In this document: piece by piece, positions 1 through 12,834 of the stretch
How the letters are laid out: every line of letters begins with the position of its first letter
Position numbering within the stretch: position 1 is the stretch's first letter
Assembly (NCBI GenBank): GCA_000469685.2
Contig: LS997567.1
Span: 11,420,299-11,484,298, forward strand
DNA: 64,000 nt
Reading direction: 5' to 3'
Source of the DNA: Haemonchus contortus
Lineage: Eukaryota > Nematoda > Chromadorea > Rhabditida > Trichostrongylidae
The notes under the pieces: generated by a model
Databases searched by the model: none
What the model saw: only the letters and a program-made list of their open reading frames with translations
Told to the model about the DNA's origin: nothing
Translations under genes and position numbers: made by a program

Positions 1-3000
1 ATGTAAAATGCTTGCGCGCAGGAATGTTGACTGCTGATCTAAGTTCCGTCAACACATAGACACTTCCTACCTTCTGTGAAGAGGTGATACCCGCTTTTCT
101 AGGCTCTTCTAATAATTTTGTGCGGAAATGTTGACTATTGGCCTGAGTTCACTCGCACATAAGCACTTCTCATTTTCTGTGAAGATGTGATGCCCTTTCC
201 TTTAATTGTAAAATACTTGTGTGCAGGGTTGTTCACTGCTGATCTAAGTTCCGTCAACACATAGACACTTCCTACCTTCTGTGAAGAGGTGATACCCTCT
301 TTTCTAGGCTTTTCTAATAATTTTGTGCGAAAATGTTGACTATTGACCTGAGTTCACTCGACACATAAGCACTACTCGTTTTCTGTGAAGATGTGATGCC
401 CACTTTTCTTGTAAAATACTTGTGTGCAGGGTTGTTGACTGCTGATCTAAGTTCCGCCCACACATAGACACTTCTTACCTTCTGTGAATGAGGTGATACC
501 CAATTGCTTTTTCTTCCTCAATGTTTTTGGGCAGGGTTGTGACTGCTGATCTAAGTTCCGCCACACATAGACACTTCTTACCTTCTGTGATGAGGTGATA
601 CCCACTTTCTTTTTCTTTCTTGGTGTGAAATTGTTGACGCATTGCCTGAGTTCCTCAACACATAGGACTTCTCATTTCTATGTGCAGCCACTCTTCACTT
701 GTAAAATGCTTGTGTGCAGGATGTTTGACTGCTGATCTAAGTTCCGTAACACCATAACACTATTCTGACACTTCCTTACTTTCTATCTGTGCGAAGACTA
801 GCTGAGTTACCGCAATTGCTTGTGATCTCTTTTTCCTGATGTATAAATTTGTGGCAGGGTTGTTGAATGCTGATCTAAGTTCCGCCCACTCATAGGACAA
901 CCTTCTTACCTTCTGTGATGAGGTAGTACCCAATTGCTTTTTCTTTCCTGATGTTTTTGGGCAGGGTTGTTGACTGCTGATCTAAGTTCCGTCAACACAT
1001 AGACACTTCCTACCATTCTGTGAAGAGGTTATACCCTCTTTTCTAGGCTTTTCTAATAATTTTGTGCGGAAATGTTGACTATTGGCCTGAGTTCACTCGG
1101 CACATAAGCATCCATTTCTGGAAGAGTGATGCCCTCTTGTAAATGTTGCAGGGTTTTGCTGCTATATAAGTTGTCAAACATAGACCTTCTACTTTCTGTG
1201 AGGGTTATACCCTTTTTGCTTTTCTAATAATTTTGTGCGTAAATTGACTATGCCTAACACATAAGCACTTCTCATTTTTGTGAGAGTGATGCCCTTTCTT
1301 TAATTGTAAAATACTTGTGTCAGGGTTGTTCCTGCTGATCTAAGTTCCGTCAACACATAGACACTTCCTACCTTCTGTGAAGAGTGATACCCCCTCTTTT
1401 TCTAGCTTTTCTAATAATTTTGTGCGAAAATGTTGACTATTGACCTGAGTTCACTCGAACACATTTAAGCACTACTCGTTTTCTGTGAAGATGGTGATGC
1501 CCACTTTTTTCTTGTAAAATGCTTGCGCGCAGGAATGTTGACCTGCTGATCTGAGTTTCGCCCACACATAGACACTTCTTACCTTCTGTAATGAGGTGAT
1601 ACCCAATTGCTTTTTCTTTCCCAATGTTTTTGGGCAGGGTTGTTGACTGCTGATCTAAGTTCCGCCCACACGTAGACACTTCTTACCTTCTGTGATGAGG
1701 TGATACCCAATTGCTTTTTCTTTCCTGATGTTTTTGGGCAGGGTTGTTGACTGCTGATCTAAGTTCCCTAAACACATAGGCATATTTCATTCTATGCCCA
1801 CTACTCTTCACTGGTAAAATGCTTGTGTGCAGGAATGTTGACTGCCGATCTAAGTTCCGCCCACACATAGACACTTCCTACCTACTGTGAAGAGGTGATA
1901 CCCAATTGCTTTTTCTTTCCTGATGTTTTTGGGCAGGGTTGTTTAATGCTGATCTAAGTTCCGCCCACACGTAGACACTTCTTACCTTCTGTTGTGAGGT
2001 GATACCCAATTGCTTTTTCTTTCCTGATGTTTTTGGGCAGGGTTGTTGACTGCTGATCTAAGTTCCGTCAACACATAGACACTTCCTACCTTCTGTGAAG
2101 AGGTTATACCCTCTTTTCTAGGCTTTTCTAATAATTTTGTGCGGAAATGTTGACTATTGGCCTGAGTTCACTCGGCACGTAAGCACTTCTCATTTTCTGT
2201 GAAGATGTGATGCCCTTTCCTTTAATTGTGAAATACTTGTGTGCAGGGTTGTTGGCTGCTGATATAAGTTCCGTCAACACATAGACGCTTCCTACCTTCT
2301 GTGAAGAGGTTATACCCTCTTTTCTAGGCTTTTCTAATAATTTTGTGCGGAAATGTTGACTATTGGCCTGAGTTCACTCGGCACATAAGCACTTCTCATT
2401 TTCTGTGAAGATGTGATGCCCTTTCCTTTAATTGTGAAATACTTGTGTGCAGGGTTGTTGGCTGCTGATCTAAGTTCCGTCAACACATAGACACTTCCTA
2501 CCTTCTGTGAAGAGGTGATACCCTCTTTTCTAGGCTTTTCTAATAATTTTGTGCGAAAATGTTGACTATTGACCTGAGTTCACTCGACACATAAGCACTA
2601 CTCGTTTTCTGTGAAGATGTGATGCCCACTTTACTTGTAAAATGCTTGCGCGCAGGAATGTTGACTGCTGATCTGAGTTTCGCCCACACATAGACACTTC
2701 TTACCTTCTGTAATGAGGTGATACCCAATTGCTTTTTCTTTCCCAATGTTTTTGGGCAGGGTTGTTGACTGCTGATCTAAGTTCCGCCCACACGTAGACA
2801 CTTCTTACCTTCTGTGATGAGGTGATACCCAATTGCTTTTTCTTTCCTGATGTTTTTGGGCAGGGTTGTTGACTGCTGATCTAAGTTCCCTAAACACATA
2901 GGCATATTTCATTCTATGCCCACTACTCTTCACTGGTAAAATGCTTGTGTGCAGGAATGTTGACTGCTGATCTAAGTTCCGCCCACACATAGACACTTCC

Positions 3001-6000
3001 TACCTACTGTGAAGAGGTGATACCCAATTGCTTTTTCTTTCCTGATGTTTTTGGGCAGGGTTGTTTAATGCTGATCTAAGTTCCGCCCACACGTAGACAC
3101 TTCTTACCTTCTGTAATGAGGTGATACCCAATTGCTTTTTCTTTCCTGATGTTTTTGGGCAGGGTTGTTGACTGCTGATCTAAGTTCCGTCAACACATAG
3201 ACACTTCTACCTCTGTGATAGAGGTTATACCCCTTTTCTAGGCTTTTTAATATTTTTGTGCGGAATGTTGACTATGGCCTGAAGTTCACTCGGCAACGTA
3301 AAGCACTTCTCATTTTTCTTGTGAAGCATGTGATTCCCTTTCCTTTAATTGTAAAAACCCTTGTGTGCAGGGTTGTTGACTGCTGATCTTAAGTTCGTCA
3401 ACCTATAGACACTTTCTACCTTCTTGTGAAATGAGGTGATACCCTCTTTTGTAAGTAGGCTTTCAATAATTTTGTGTGGAAGAAGTTGACTATTGACCTG
3501 AGTTCACTCGGCACATAAGCACTTCTCATTTTCTGTGAAGATGTGATGCCCTTTCCTTTATTTAATATTGTGCAGGTTGTGGCTGCTGATTGTGACAATA
3601 AATACTGTAAGAGTGATACCTCTTTCTGCTTTTCTAATAATTTTGGCGAATGTTGTACTGAGTTACTGCGTGGAGATTGATGCTGATCTAAGTTCCGCCC
3701 ACACATAGACACTTCCTACCTTCTGTGATGAGGTGATACAAAATTGCTTTTTCTTTCATGATGTTTCTGGGTAGGGTTGTTGACTGCTGATCTAACTTCC
3801 GTCCACACATATACACTTCTCACCTTCTGTTGAAAGAGGTGATACCCTCTTTTTCTAGGCTTTTCTAATAATTTTGTGCGGAAATGTTGACTATTGGCCT
3901 GAGTTCACTCGGACACATAAGCACTTCTCATTTTCTGTGAAGATGTGATGCCCTTTCCTTTAATTGTAAAATACTTGTGTGCAGGGTTGTTGACAGCTGA
4001 TCTAAGTTCCGCCCACACATAGACACTTCCTACCTTCTGTGATGAGGTGATACCCAATTGCTTTTTCTTTCCTAATGTTTTTGGGCAGGGTTGTTGACTG
4101 CTGATCTAAGTTCCGCCCACACATAGACACTTCTTACCTTCTGTAATGAGGTGATACCCCAATTGCTTTTTCTTTCCTAATGTTTTTGGGCAGGGTTGTT
4201 GACTGCTGATCTAAGTTCGTCAACACATAGACACTTCCTTACCTTCTGTGAAGAGGTGATACCCTCTTTTCAAGGCTTTTCTAATTAGTTTTGTGGCGAA
4301 CATGCTGACTATTGGCCTGAGTTCACTCGACACATAAGCACTCCTCATTTTCTGTGGAGATGTGATGCCTACTTTTCCTTTCTTGTAAAATACTTGTGTG
4401 CAGGGTTGTTGACTGTTGATCTAAGTTCCGTCAACACATAGACACTTCCTACCTTCTGTGAAGAGGTGATACCCTCTTTTCTTTTTTCCTAATGAATTTT
4501 GTGCAGGTTGTTGACTGCTGATCTAAGTTCCGTCCACACATAACACTTCTACTTCCTCTTTTCTGTGTGAGGGAGATGTGATAGCCTATCTTTTTAGCTT
4601 TCAATATTTTCTGCGAATGTTGACTATTGACCTGTCATCGCACATAAGCACTCTCTCTGTGAAATGTGATGCCACTTTTGTAAAATGCTTGCGCGCAGGA
4701 ATGTTGACTGCTGATCTAAGTTCCGTCAACACATAGACACTTCCTACCTTCTGTGAAGAGGTGATACCCTCTTTTCTAGGCTTTTCTAATAATTTTGTAC
4801 GGAAATGTTGACTATTGGCCTGAGTTCACTCGGCACATAAGCACTTCTCATTTTCTGTGAAGATGTGGTGCATAATTTTCTTACCTTCTAGAATACTTTT
4901 GTGCAGCATTGTAGACTGCTGATCTACGTTCCCTAAACACATAGGCATGATTCATTCTATGTGGAGATGTGATGCCCACTACTCTTCACTTGTAAAATAC
5001 TTGTGTGCAGGAATGTTGACTGCTGATCTAAGTTCCGTCAACACATAGACACTTCCTACCTTCTGTGAAGAGGTGATACCCGCTTTTCTAGGCTCTTCTA
5101 ATAATTTTGTGCGAAAATGTTGACTATTGACCTGAGTTCACTCGACACATAAGCACTTCTCATATTCTGTGAAGATGTGATGCCTACTTTCTTCTTCCTA
5201 AATACTTGTGTGCAGGATGTTGATCTGATCTAAGTTCCGCCAACACACATAGCACTTCCTATTCTGTTGAGAGTGATACCCTGCTTTTCTTTCCTATGTT
5301 TTTGGGCAGGATGTTGACTGCTGATCTAAGTTCCGTCAACACATAGACATTCCTACCTCCTGTGAAGAGGTGATACCCTCTTTCTAGGCTTTTCTATAAT
5401 TTTGTGCGAAAAAATGTTTGACTATTGGCCTGAGTTCAACTCGACAACATAAGCACTCTCATTTTCTGTGGAGATGTGATGCCTACTTTTCTTTTCTTGT
5501 AAAATACTTGTGTGGCAGGGTTGTTTGACAGCTGATCTAAGTTCCGCCCACACATAGACACTTCCTACCTTCTGTGATGAGGTGATACCCAATTGCTTTT
5601 TCTTTCCTGATGTTTTTGGGCAGGGTTGTTGACTGCTGATCTAAGTTCCGTCCACACATATACACTTCTCACCGTCTGAGATGAGGTGATACCCACTTTT
5701 ATAGGCTTTTCTAATAGTTTTGTGCGGAAATGTTGACCATTGGCCTGAGTTCACTCAACACATAAGCACTTCTCATTTTCTGTGAAGATGTGATGCCCAC
5801 TTTACTTGTAAAATGCTTGCGCGCAGGAATGTTGACTGCTGATCTAAGTTCCGTCAACACATAGACACTTCTTACCTTCTGTGAAGAGGTGATACCCACT
5901 TTTCTAGGCTTTTCTAATAATTTTGTGCGGAAATGTTGACTATTGGCCTGAGTTCACTCGACACATAAGCACTACTCGTTTTCTGTGAAGATGTGATGCA

Positions 6001-7868
6001 TAATTTTCTTACCTTCTAGGATACTTTTGTGCAGCATTGTAGACTGCCGATCTAAGTTCCCTAAACACATAGGCATATTTCATTCTATGTGGAGATGTGA
6101 TGCCCACTACTCTTCACTTGTAAAATACTTGTGTGCAGGAATGTTGACTGCTGATCTAAGTTCCGTCAACACATAGACACTTCCTACCTTCTGTGAAGAG
6201 GTGATACCCTCTTTTCTAGGCTTTTCTAATAATTTTGTGCGGAAATGTTGACTATTGGCCTGAGTTCACTCGGCACATAAGCACTTCTCATTTTCTGTGA
6301 AGATGTGATGCATAATTTTCTTACCTTCTAGAATACTTTTGTGCAGCATTGTAGACTGCTGATCTAAGTTCCCTAAACACATAGGCATATTTCATTCTAT
6401 GTGGAGATGTGATGCCCACTACTCTTCACTTGTAAAATACTTGTGTGCAGGAATGTTGACTGCTGATCTAAGTTCCGTCAACACATAGACACTTCCTACC
6501 TTCTGTGAAGAGGTGATACCCGCTTTTCTAGGCTCTTCTAATAATTTTGTGCGAAAATGTTGACTATTGACCTGAGTTCACTCGACACATAAGCACTTCT
6601 CATTTTCTGTGAAGATGTGATGCATAATTTTCTTACCTTCTAGAATACTTTTGTGCAGCATTGTAGACTGCTGATCTAAGTTCCCTAAACACATAGGCAT
6701 ATTTCATTCTATGTGGAGATGTGATGCCCACTACTCTTCACTTGTAAAATACTTGTGTGCAGGAATGTTGACTGCTGATCTAAGTTCCGTCAACACATAG
6801 ACACTTCCTACCTTCTGTGAAGAGGTGATACCCGCTTTTCTAGGCTCTTCTAATAATTTTGTGCGAAAATGTTGACTATTGACCTGAGTTCACTCGACAC
6901 ATAAGCACTCCTCATTTTCTGTGGAGATGTGATGCCTACTTTTCTTTTCTTGTAAAATACTTGTGTGCAGGGTTGTTGACTGCTGATCTAAGTTCCGTCA
7001 ACACATAGACACTTCCTACCTTCTGTGAAGAGGTGATACCCAATTGCTTTTTCTTTCCTGATGTTTTTGGGCAGGGTTGTTGACTGCTGATCTAAGTTCC
7101 GTCCACACATAGACACTTCTTACCATCTCTGATGAGGTGATACCCACTTTTCTAGGCTCTTCTAATAATTTTGTGCAAAAATGTTGACTATTGACCTGAG
7201 TTCACTCGACACATAAGCACTGCTCGTTTTCTGTGAAGATGTGATGCCCACTTTACTTGTAAAATGCTTGCGCGCAGGAATGTTGACTGCTGATCTAAGT
7301 TCCGTCAACACATAGACACTTCTTACCTTCTGCGAAGAGGAGATACCCACTTTTCTAGGCTTTTCTAATAATTTTGTGCGGAAATGTTGACTATTGGCCT
7401 GAGTTCACTCGACACATAAGCACTTCTCATTTTCTGTGAAGATGTGATGCATAATTTTCTTACCTTCTAGAATACTTTTGTGCAGCATTGTAGACTGCTG
7501 ATCTAAGTTCCCTAAACACATAGGCATATTTCATTCTATGTGGAGATGTGATGCCCACTATTCTTTACTTGTAAAATACTTGTGTGCAGGAATGTTGACT
7601 GCTGATCTATGTTACGTCCACACATAGACACTTCTTTCCTTCTGTGATGAGGTGATACCCAATTGCTTCTTCTTTCCTGATGTTTTTGGGCAGGACTGTT
7701 GATGCTGATCTAAGTTCCGTCCACACATATACACTTCTTGCCATCTCTGATGAGGTGATACCCACTTTTCTAGGCTTTTCCAATAATTTAGTGCGAAAAT
7801 GTTGACTATTGACCTGAGTTCACTCGACACATAAGCACTTCTCATTTTTTATGAAGATGTGGAGCCCA
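1..7868. repeat. 104-bp satellite array with 312-bp trimeric higher-order repeat
   Basis: Tandem array continuing off the left edge, about 75 units. Anchoring on the core GTTGAC (or GTAGAC), successive units start at 5831, 5935, 6039, 6143, 6247, 6351, 6455 and 6767, giving a 104-bp monomer. Three monomer types are visible. T1 carries TGCTGATCTAAGTTCCG. T2 carries ATTGGCCTGAGTTCACTCG. T3 carries CTAAACACATAGGCATA. From about 5.8 to 6.9 kb they alternate T1-T2-T3 as a 312-bp unit; elsewhere T1/T2 or T1/T1 alternate. A T1 variant carries the tract CAATTGCTTTTTC. Minus-strand open frames of 60-100 codons here are by-products of the repeat. Confidence 0.95.
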
Positions 7869-7936
7869 TTATCGAATTGAAAGTAGAGAAGTGATAGTGA
7901 ACGGAGAGTAGAGTCACGAGCGTGTTGTGATATTTA

Positions 7937-8550
7937 TGAGCATATTACCAAACGATAAGAGAGATGCAGATACAGATGAAACATTCGCCACATTTTTTTG
8001 TTTTTGTGAAGTTTAGCGGCTTTTTGGATGATCGCAAAGACAAGATCGCGAAAGCCCCGGAAGAATGAGGAATATTGAAAGAAGAAAGGAATAAGTGGCT
8101 TCTCGCATGAGACCGAAACAGATGGAACACAAAAAAAGACAATGAGTCTGCGAAGAACAATGGAGAGCTCACTCGGCAAGAACTGTGCAAGAGCTACAAT
8201 ACGAATGGAACAGGAGAGAGTAGAAAAGCAGGGAAGAACGAAGAGCCTATCTGGAAACAGTTGCTGATAGAGCAAGAATACAAAGGGATCACGACGGAGA
8301 AGAGCAGCAAAGAGAACGCCTGTCTGCAGGTTTTTAGAGAGATGTGAGGCGAAGGGAACAGCAAGAAGAATAGCGGTGTAGCGTCCGATAGTTTCAAAAA
8401 GCGGAACGGAGGAGACCGGAGGCATCAAATAGGAGCCGTCACTGCGGCAGAGAGGACTAGACTCAAAAACCGCTTCGATATCGAACCAGAGGAGCACTAT
8501 AACGGGCCTATGAATGTTGTATATGAGTGTTGGGAAACCAGAGATCATAC
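7937..8550 (+). mobile_element. Helitron N-terminal fragment (piece 1 of 4), decayed
   Basis: Plus-strand translation with frameshifts gives a Glu/Arg-rich stretch (SREERRAYLETVADRARIQR, near 8220-8280), like the charged repeats before the Rep domain in eukaryotic Helitron proteins. It is followed at about 8465-8530 by FDIEPEEHYNGPMNVVYECW. That resembles the conserved Helitron segment H-x-I-G-x-MN-x-x-C-x-x-C; the second cysteine position is altered. Stops and shifts show it is dead. It ends exactly where the foldback element begins at 8551, and the protein resumes at 10400. The 228-codon open frame on the other strand has no family features and is an antisense shadow. Confidence 0.7.
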
Positions 8551-9157
8551 AAGGAAGGTCTTTCAGGGTGTGGGACGCTTTTTGAAAAAGGATGTTTTGC
8601 ATGTTGAAGGGCATGAGCACTGAGTACAGAACTATGTTCCATTTCCACTAAATGGCCTTCTGAATGCCAAAAAAAAAAGAGTGAAAACGATTTTGCCAGA
8701 AATTGCCATTTCAACCCACTAAACGTCGTTTGTTCCATTCCTGGCGTCAACTGTCCGCACAGTAGAAGGAGCCAGTGGACTGCGCATTGGAAATAATGTG
8801 AACGGTAGTCAAAAAGGAGCCTTATGCTGAAACACGTTGAGAAGTGCGGGGAAGGTTCATATGTGCTATCCTCGGCTGAACAGCTGGCAGCGACGGATGG
8901 TGTGGTGGATTGCGATGTGGATTTCGAATTGGGACGACAGAACTGGGTTGATGGTTCGGATCCACGGAGCTTTGCCGTTTTTGCATTTTATGCTGCCACC
9001 TCCAGATTGCCTCCATATTGCACGAGGGCTAAAACAAGTGCCTGACTGGTCGTGACCAGGACCCTCTCGTGACTAGGACCTTCGATAAACTCTACAAGTC
9101 TTTAGAATTTGATGTGTGGAGCAATATCCGTGGAGGAGCTTCCAGGCTTCACACTCC
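8551..9157 (+). repeat. FB copy 1, left inverted arm
   Basis: About 600 bp, matching in inverted orientation the arm at 9832-10399 and in direct orientation the arm at 43527-44115. Contains a conserved purine-run and GAAAACGATTTTG segment and a TGTCCGCACAGTAGAAGG segment. Confidence 0.75.
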
Positions 9158-9831
9158 CAAGCGCATGGAGGGGTCTCTTCATTTCACACTATATAAGTGT
9201 TGTAATGGCAAAGCTCTATAATATGGTTCCTGTTCGGTGGTAGCTGTCCTCGACCTCATTCGTCAATGAAAAGACAACAGGATTCCCATATTCATTGTAG
9301 CTTCCGACTCCGACCTTTCTCTGAGCGTCAACCGCGGACATCTGTGGGGGGGGGGGGCGAATCAGATTCGCTTCCAACTCGTCTTTTTGCTGAAGCATCC
9401 ATGAGCATTACGCTTGATGTAGAAAGCTGTCACCCCTGAAGGAAATCATTCTAACGCCGAAACACTAAATTAATGACAAGATGAAGGGTTTCCGCGATAA
9501 TCGTTCCCAACATACAATCCCCTAACTCCGCGTCTTGCCATGAAGGGCTGGCAGAACGCGATCAAGAATTACATTGCTGAAGTCGAGGTGAATGCAGAAG
9601 ATACTGATCGTGAGGAGAGAAAGAAGTAGAGATGACCAACCTGAACAGTGGACAAAAAACCTTCAATGCGTGAGATCAGCTAGGTTAAAGGACGGTGAAA
9701 TCATCGAAACTAGATCCGCCTTTCATCAGTTTTGAAGGAACTCGGTCGAAATAAAACAACAATCAAATCATTACTGTCCAAATCATTCAAAGAATTGTAC
9801 GGAATGCGCAATGTTCATTAATACAATGTTT

Positions 9832-10399
9832 GAAGCCTGAAAGCTCCTCCACTGGTAGTGCTCCACACATCGAATTCTAACGACTTGTAGAGGTGGTCTT
9901 GGGTGCGAACATGACCCGTCGGCACTTGCTTTGGCCCTGGTGCATTATGGAGCCAATCTGGGGGTTGCAGCACAAAATGCAAAAACAGCGTAGCCTTGGG
10001 AGTCCGAACCATCAACCCAGCCTAGACGTCCCAATTCGAAGTCCACAAGGCTACCCACCACATCCGTCACTGTCAGCATATCAAAGTGGGGAGCACATGT
10101 GAAACCTTCCCGCACTTTTCATCATGTTTCAACATGTGAATCCCTTTCTGGCTGCCGTTCACGTTATTTCCAATGCGCAGTCCACTGACGCCTTCTACTA
10201 TGCGGACAGTTGACGCCATGAACAAACGACGTTTAATCGGTTGAAACGGCTATTTCTGACAAGATCATTTCACTCTTTTTTGGCATTCAGAAGGCCGTTC
10301 AGCGGAAGTGGACCATAGTTCTGTACTCAGTGCTTATGCCCCTACACCATGCGGAAAACCATTTTCAATAAGCGTCCTATGCCCTGGAAGACCTTCCTC
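9832..10399 (-). repeat. FB copy 1, right inverted arm
   Basis: Inverted counterpart of 8551-9157. Shared landmarks read on the minus strand include GGAGCTTTCAGGCTTC, CTGTCCGCATAGTAGAAGG and the terminal GAGGAAGGTC. Confidence 0.75.
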
Positions 10400-11775
10400 G
10401 TTAGACCTGAGTCAAAAGCGTGTTGTATTCGAATAACACCAGCACACTTCGCAACTATACAAATTAGCACAGTCGACTATCAACAAGTCAAGAAGCTGAG
10501 GCAAAGGAATTTTGTGAGCTCACCCGCAATTACAACAGTGCCTGCATTTGCAGCCGTTGGAGCTCTTCGGCAAGGGTCTTAGTGCTTTCTCATTTACGGC
10601 CAACTTTACCACAAAATTGGACGTGCACTCCTATAGGAAGGTCAACCGTCACGACGGCGAAGTGTACATCCCTGTCGCAACAATGGCGGCAGGGAGAGAA
10701 AGAGCAGGGCATCCATCTAACATAAACTGCACCCCCCGACAAATCCGTCTTTGAGCCTGCTTCTCCATGAGATTAATGCTTTTGCGCGAACATACAGGAT
10801 GCTAAACGGCGTTGTTCTTGAAGAAATGTTTGAGCCGCAAGGAAAGGAAGATCAGTGACGCCAGTGAGAACGACCTTTTCAAAGTTCGAGCTCTTATTCA
10901 CGCTATTTCGCTTGTCGCTATGAGCCGACAGCAAACGAAGAAGCTGTTGTAACGTTGAAAAAGTAGGAGACGTATCGGCTGAGCACAAACTGGTTACAAT
11001 CAGGAGGCCTGCAGAATATCCGCGCCTATGATGCCATATGATCCACATTCCTACTCGATTTTAATTCCTCGTGAGAAGCTTGGCTGACATCCAAACATTA
11101 AAAAAACCGTCAGAGCTGCGCAGAATATTAGTGACCGATAAGAAGTACCTTATCAATACAATAGCTGTGAGAACGGGATTCAACTTCCACACTTCGCCTG
11201 AAAACTATAAAACCAATTTTCGGTAGAAAGCTAGTGAAAATTGATCAAAATCGTCTCAACTATGATCGAGCAGAGCAAACTCCGAGTACACACATACCGT
11301 GGACTCGCTGACTATGTTGCAGGCTCACCAGGCCATTACAGGCCCACTGGTGCAAAGCTATCATGATGCTATGACGAACACTGTAAAATACGGAAAGCCG
11401 GATCTATTTACCAGATCTAATTGCAACATGACATGAAGAGAAATAGTAGACCAGTTAAGCCCAAAAAAAACATCCTCGATCGACCCAACATTGTCGCCCG
11501 CGTATCCCACATCGAGTTGCAAGGGCCATATCCAGATCTCTCCACACAAACTGTAGAATTGATAGAATGCAAAAAGGGGGGCTTCCAAACTGTCACACCT
11601 TACCGACACCGGCTGAAAGTGATAAACCAACGAGCTAAAGCAGACGCTATTGTGCAAGCTGAAACACGATTCAGAACGACGACATCATCGCATTGCAAAG
11701 ACTTGCGTGATGCACAAGTCCTGTGGTTTAGCTAATCCATGTTCGCAGCGTATGATAAATGGCAAGAGGACAAAA
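10400..11775 (+). mobile_element. Helitron Rep-region fragment (piece 2 of 4), decayed
   Basis: With frameshifts the plus strand yields an ordered series of segments typical of the Helitron-like N-terminal domain. These are RNYNSA then AFAAVGALRQG (10520-10580), YGQLYHKIGRALL (10595-10635), EINAFARTYRMLNGVVLEE (10770-10830), GDVSAEHKLVTIRRPAEYPR (10968-11028), MPYDPHSYSILIPR (11030-11072), VKYGKPDLF (11382-11410), DRPNIVARV (11480-11508) and CGLANPCSQR (11715-11748). Their order matches the family. No HUH motif could be picked out. It continues piece 1 across the FB insertion. Open frames in it are short and non-functional. Confidence 0.8.
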
Positions 11776-12834
11776 TAGAATTTGTGTTAACCTCATGTTA
11801 ATCTGATACCTTAGCACACACATCAGGTTTGGTGCTCCCAATTAGCTCGTTTTCGAAAAATGGTGAAGCCTCGCAGTCATCCAACAGCTGTTCCGTCTTT
11901 GTGTTTCCGTCTTCTGTCCGTTTCCGGGATCACTCGTCGTTTCGACATTTCTCACATGACACTCACAGGTAAACGATCAGCGTTAAGACGGCCGTCTTAT
12001 CTCGATTACGACCCCTTTTTAGAACGCAACTTCTTGAAAATGCTTACGCTCTGAACCTGCAGAAACACAAGAAAAAAACTATGAAAAACGTATTTTCTAC
12101 TTCGATAGGTACAGTCTCCCCTAGCAGATAAATTGTATCCAAATAGATTTCGAAAGCTTCACGAACGCCGTGCTCTACTTGCACGCAGCACGCGCTTCGA
12201 CACAGTTTTTTTTTGTTAAAAAGGTACTCAGCGTGAAAGAAATCTTCACATTAGAAAATTTATATATATTTCTAACTGCGAGCGATGAGGAAGTTAAGTA
12301 GGGCCAGTTCGTTTCTCGTAGCGATTTCCCTCTTCTATGATGGTTTGCATCGGAATCTGTACCATCAGAACAATATCACTAATTATTGCCGAGAAAAGTA
12401 AAAACTAAGCAAACATCTTCATGATGGATATTTCTAAGAAAGTACTGTATAAAGTTAAGGTCAAAGATCAGTCTATGGGTACGATTTGTAAACACCCGCG
12501 TACTTGCTCACCAATCAAAAAAATCAAGACTGGTGCTGAAATAATCGCAATTTTATCCCTGCTTCCAATTGGCCCACTACTCTTACGGGCCGCAATCCTA
12601 TGGGTCATTTGTCTAGTGTATACTGGGAAGAGAAGTCTGCGCTTCAGAACACACCCTGCTGCTTCTTAGGGATCGATGAAAAAAACCAGGGCTTGAGATT
12701 CTAAAGAAACTCTGCGTACCGCTACCGATGAGTAGCTGAGGCGTCTTTAAATTATAATCAGTACATTAAATGGTTATATTAGATGAACATGCATTAATTT
12801 CGTTGATGCGATGCAGAGTGAACATAGCAGTTCA
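11776..12834. other. Gap within the Helitron, unassigned
   Basis: The end of the Rep domain would be expected here, but nothing recognisable is seen. Short open frames (11860-12054 and 12421-12669, plus) match no family known to me. AT-rich tracts around 12210-12270 suggest an insertion or decay beyond recognition. Confidence 0.4.

Larger units (their letters stand above)
8551..10399. mobile_element. Foldback element FB, copy 1 (long terminal inverted repeats)
   Basis: The ends are inverted copies: the left arm starts AAGGAAGGTCTTTCAGGG and the right arm ends with its complement at 10399. The arms run about 8551-9157 and 9832-10399, clearly similar but diverged. A second copy with the same arms and centre lies at 43527-45446. 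The centre (9160-9830) includes a conserved stretch around TTCGTCAATG..AAGACAACAGG. It also holds an RTE-like 3' coding tail (MKGWQNAIKNYIAEVEVNAED, with the last residues shared with RTE C-termini). No transposase is visible, so it is presumably non-autonomous. It interrupts the Helitron. No clear target-site duplication was found. Confidence 0.75.

Noticed and set aside
1..7868. CRISPR array
   Set aside because: Unit length is constant at 104 bp, with whole units alternating and no short direct repeats with unique spacers; the sequence is eukaryotic satellite.
7934..8620. 228-codon minus-strand open frame rich in Phe/Leu/Ser
   Set aside because: It is antisense to a purine-rich Helitron fragment whose plus-strand motifs are recognisable, and its first 24 residues lie in the FB arm.
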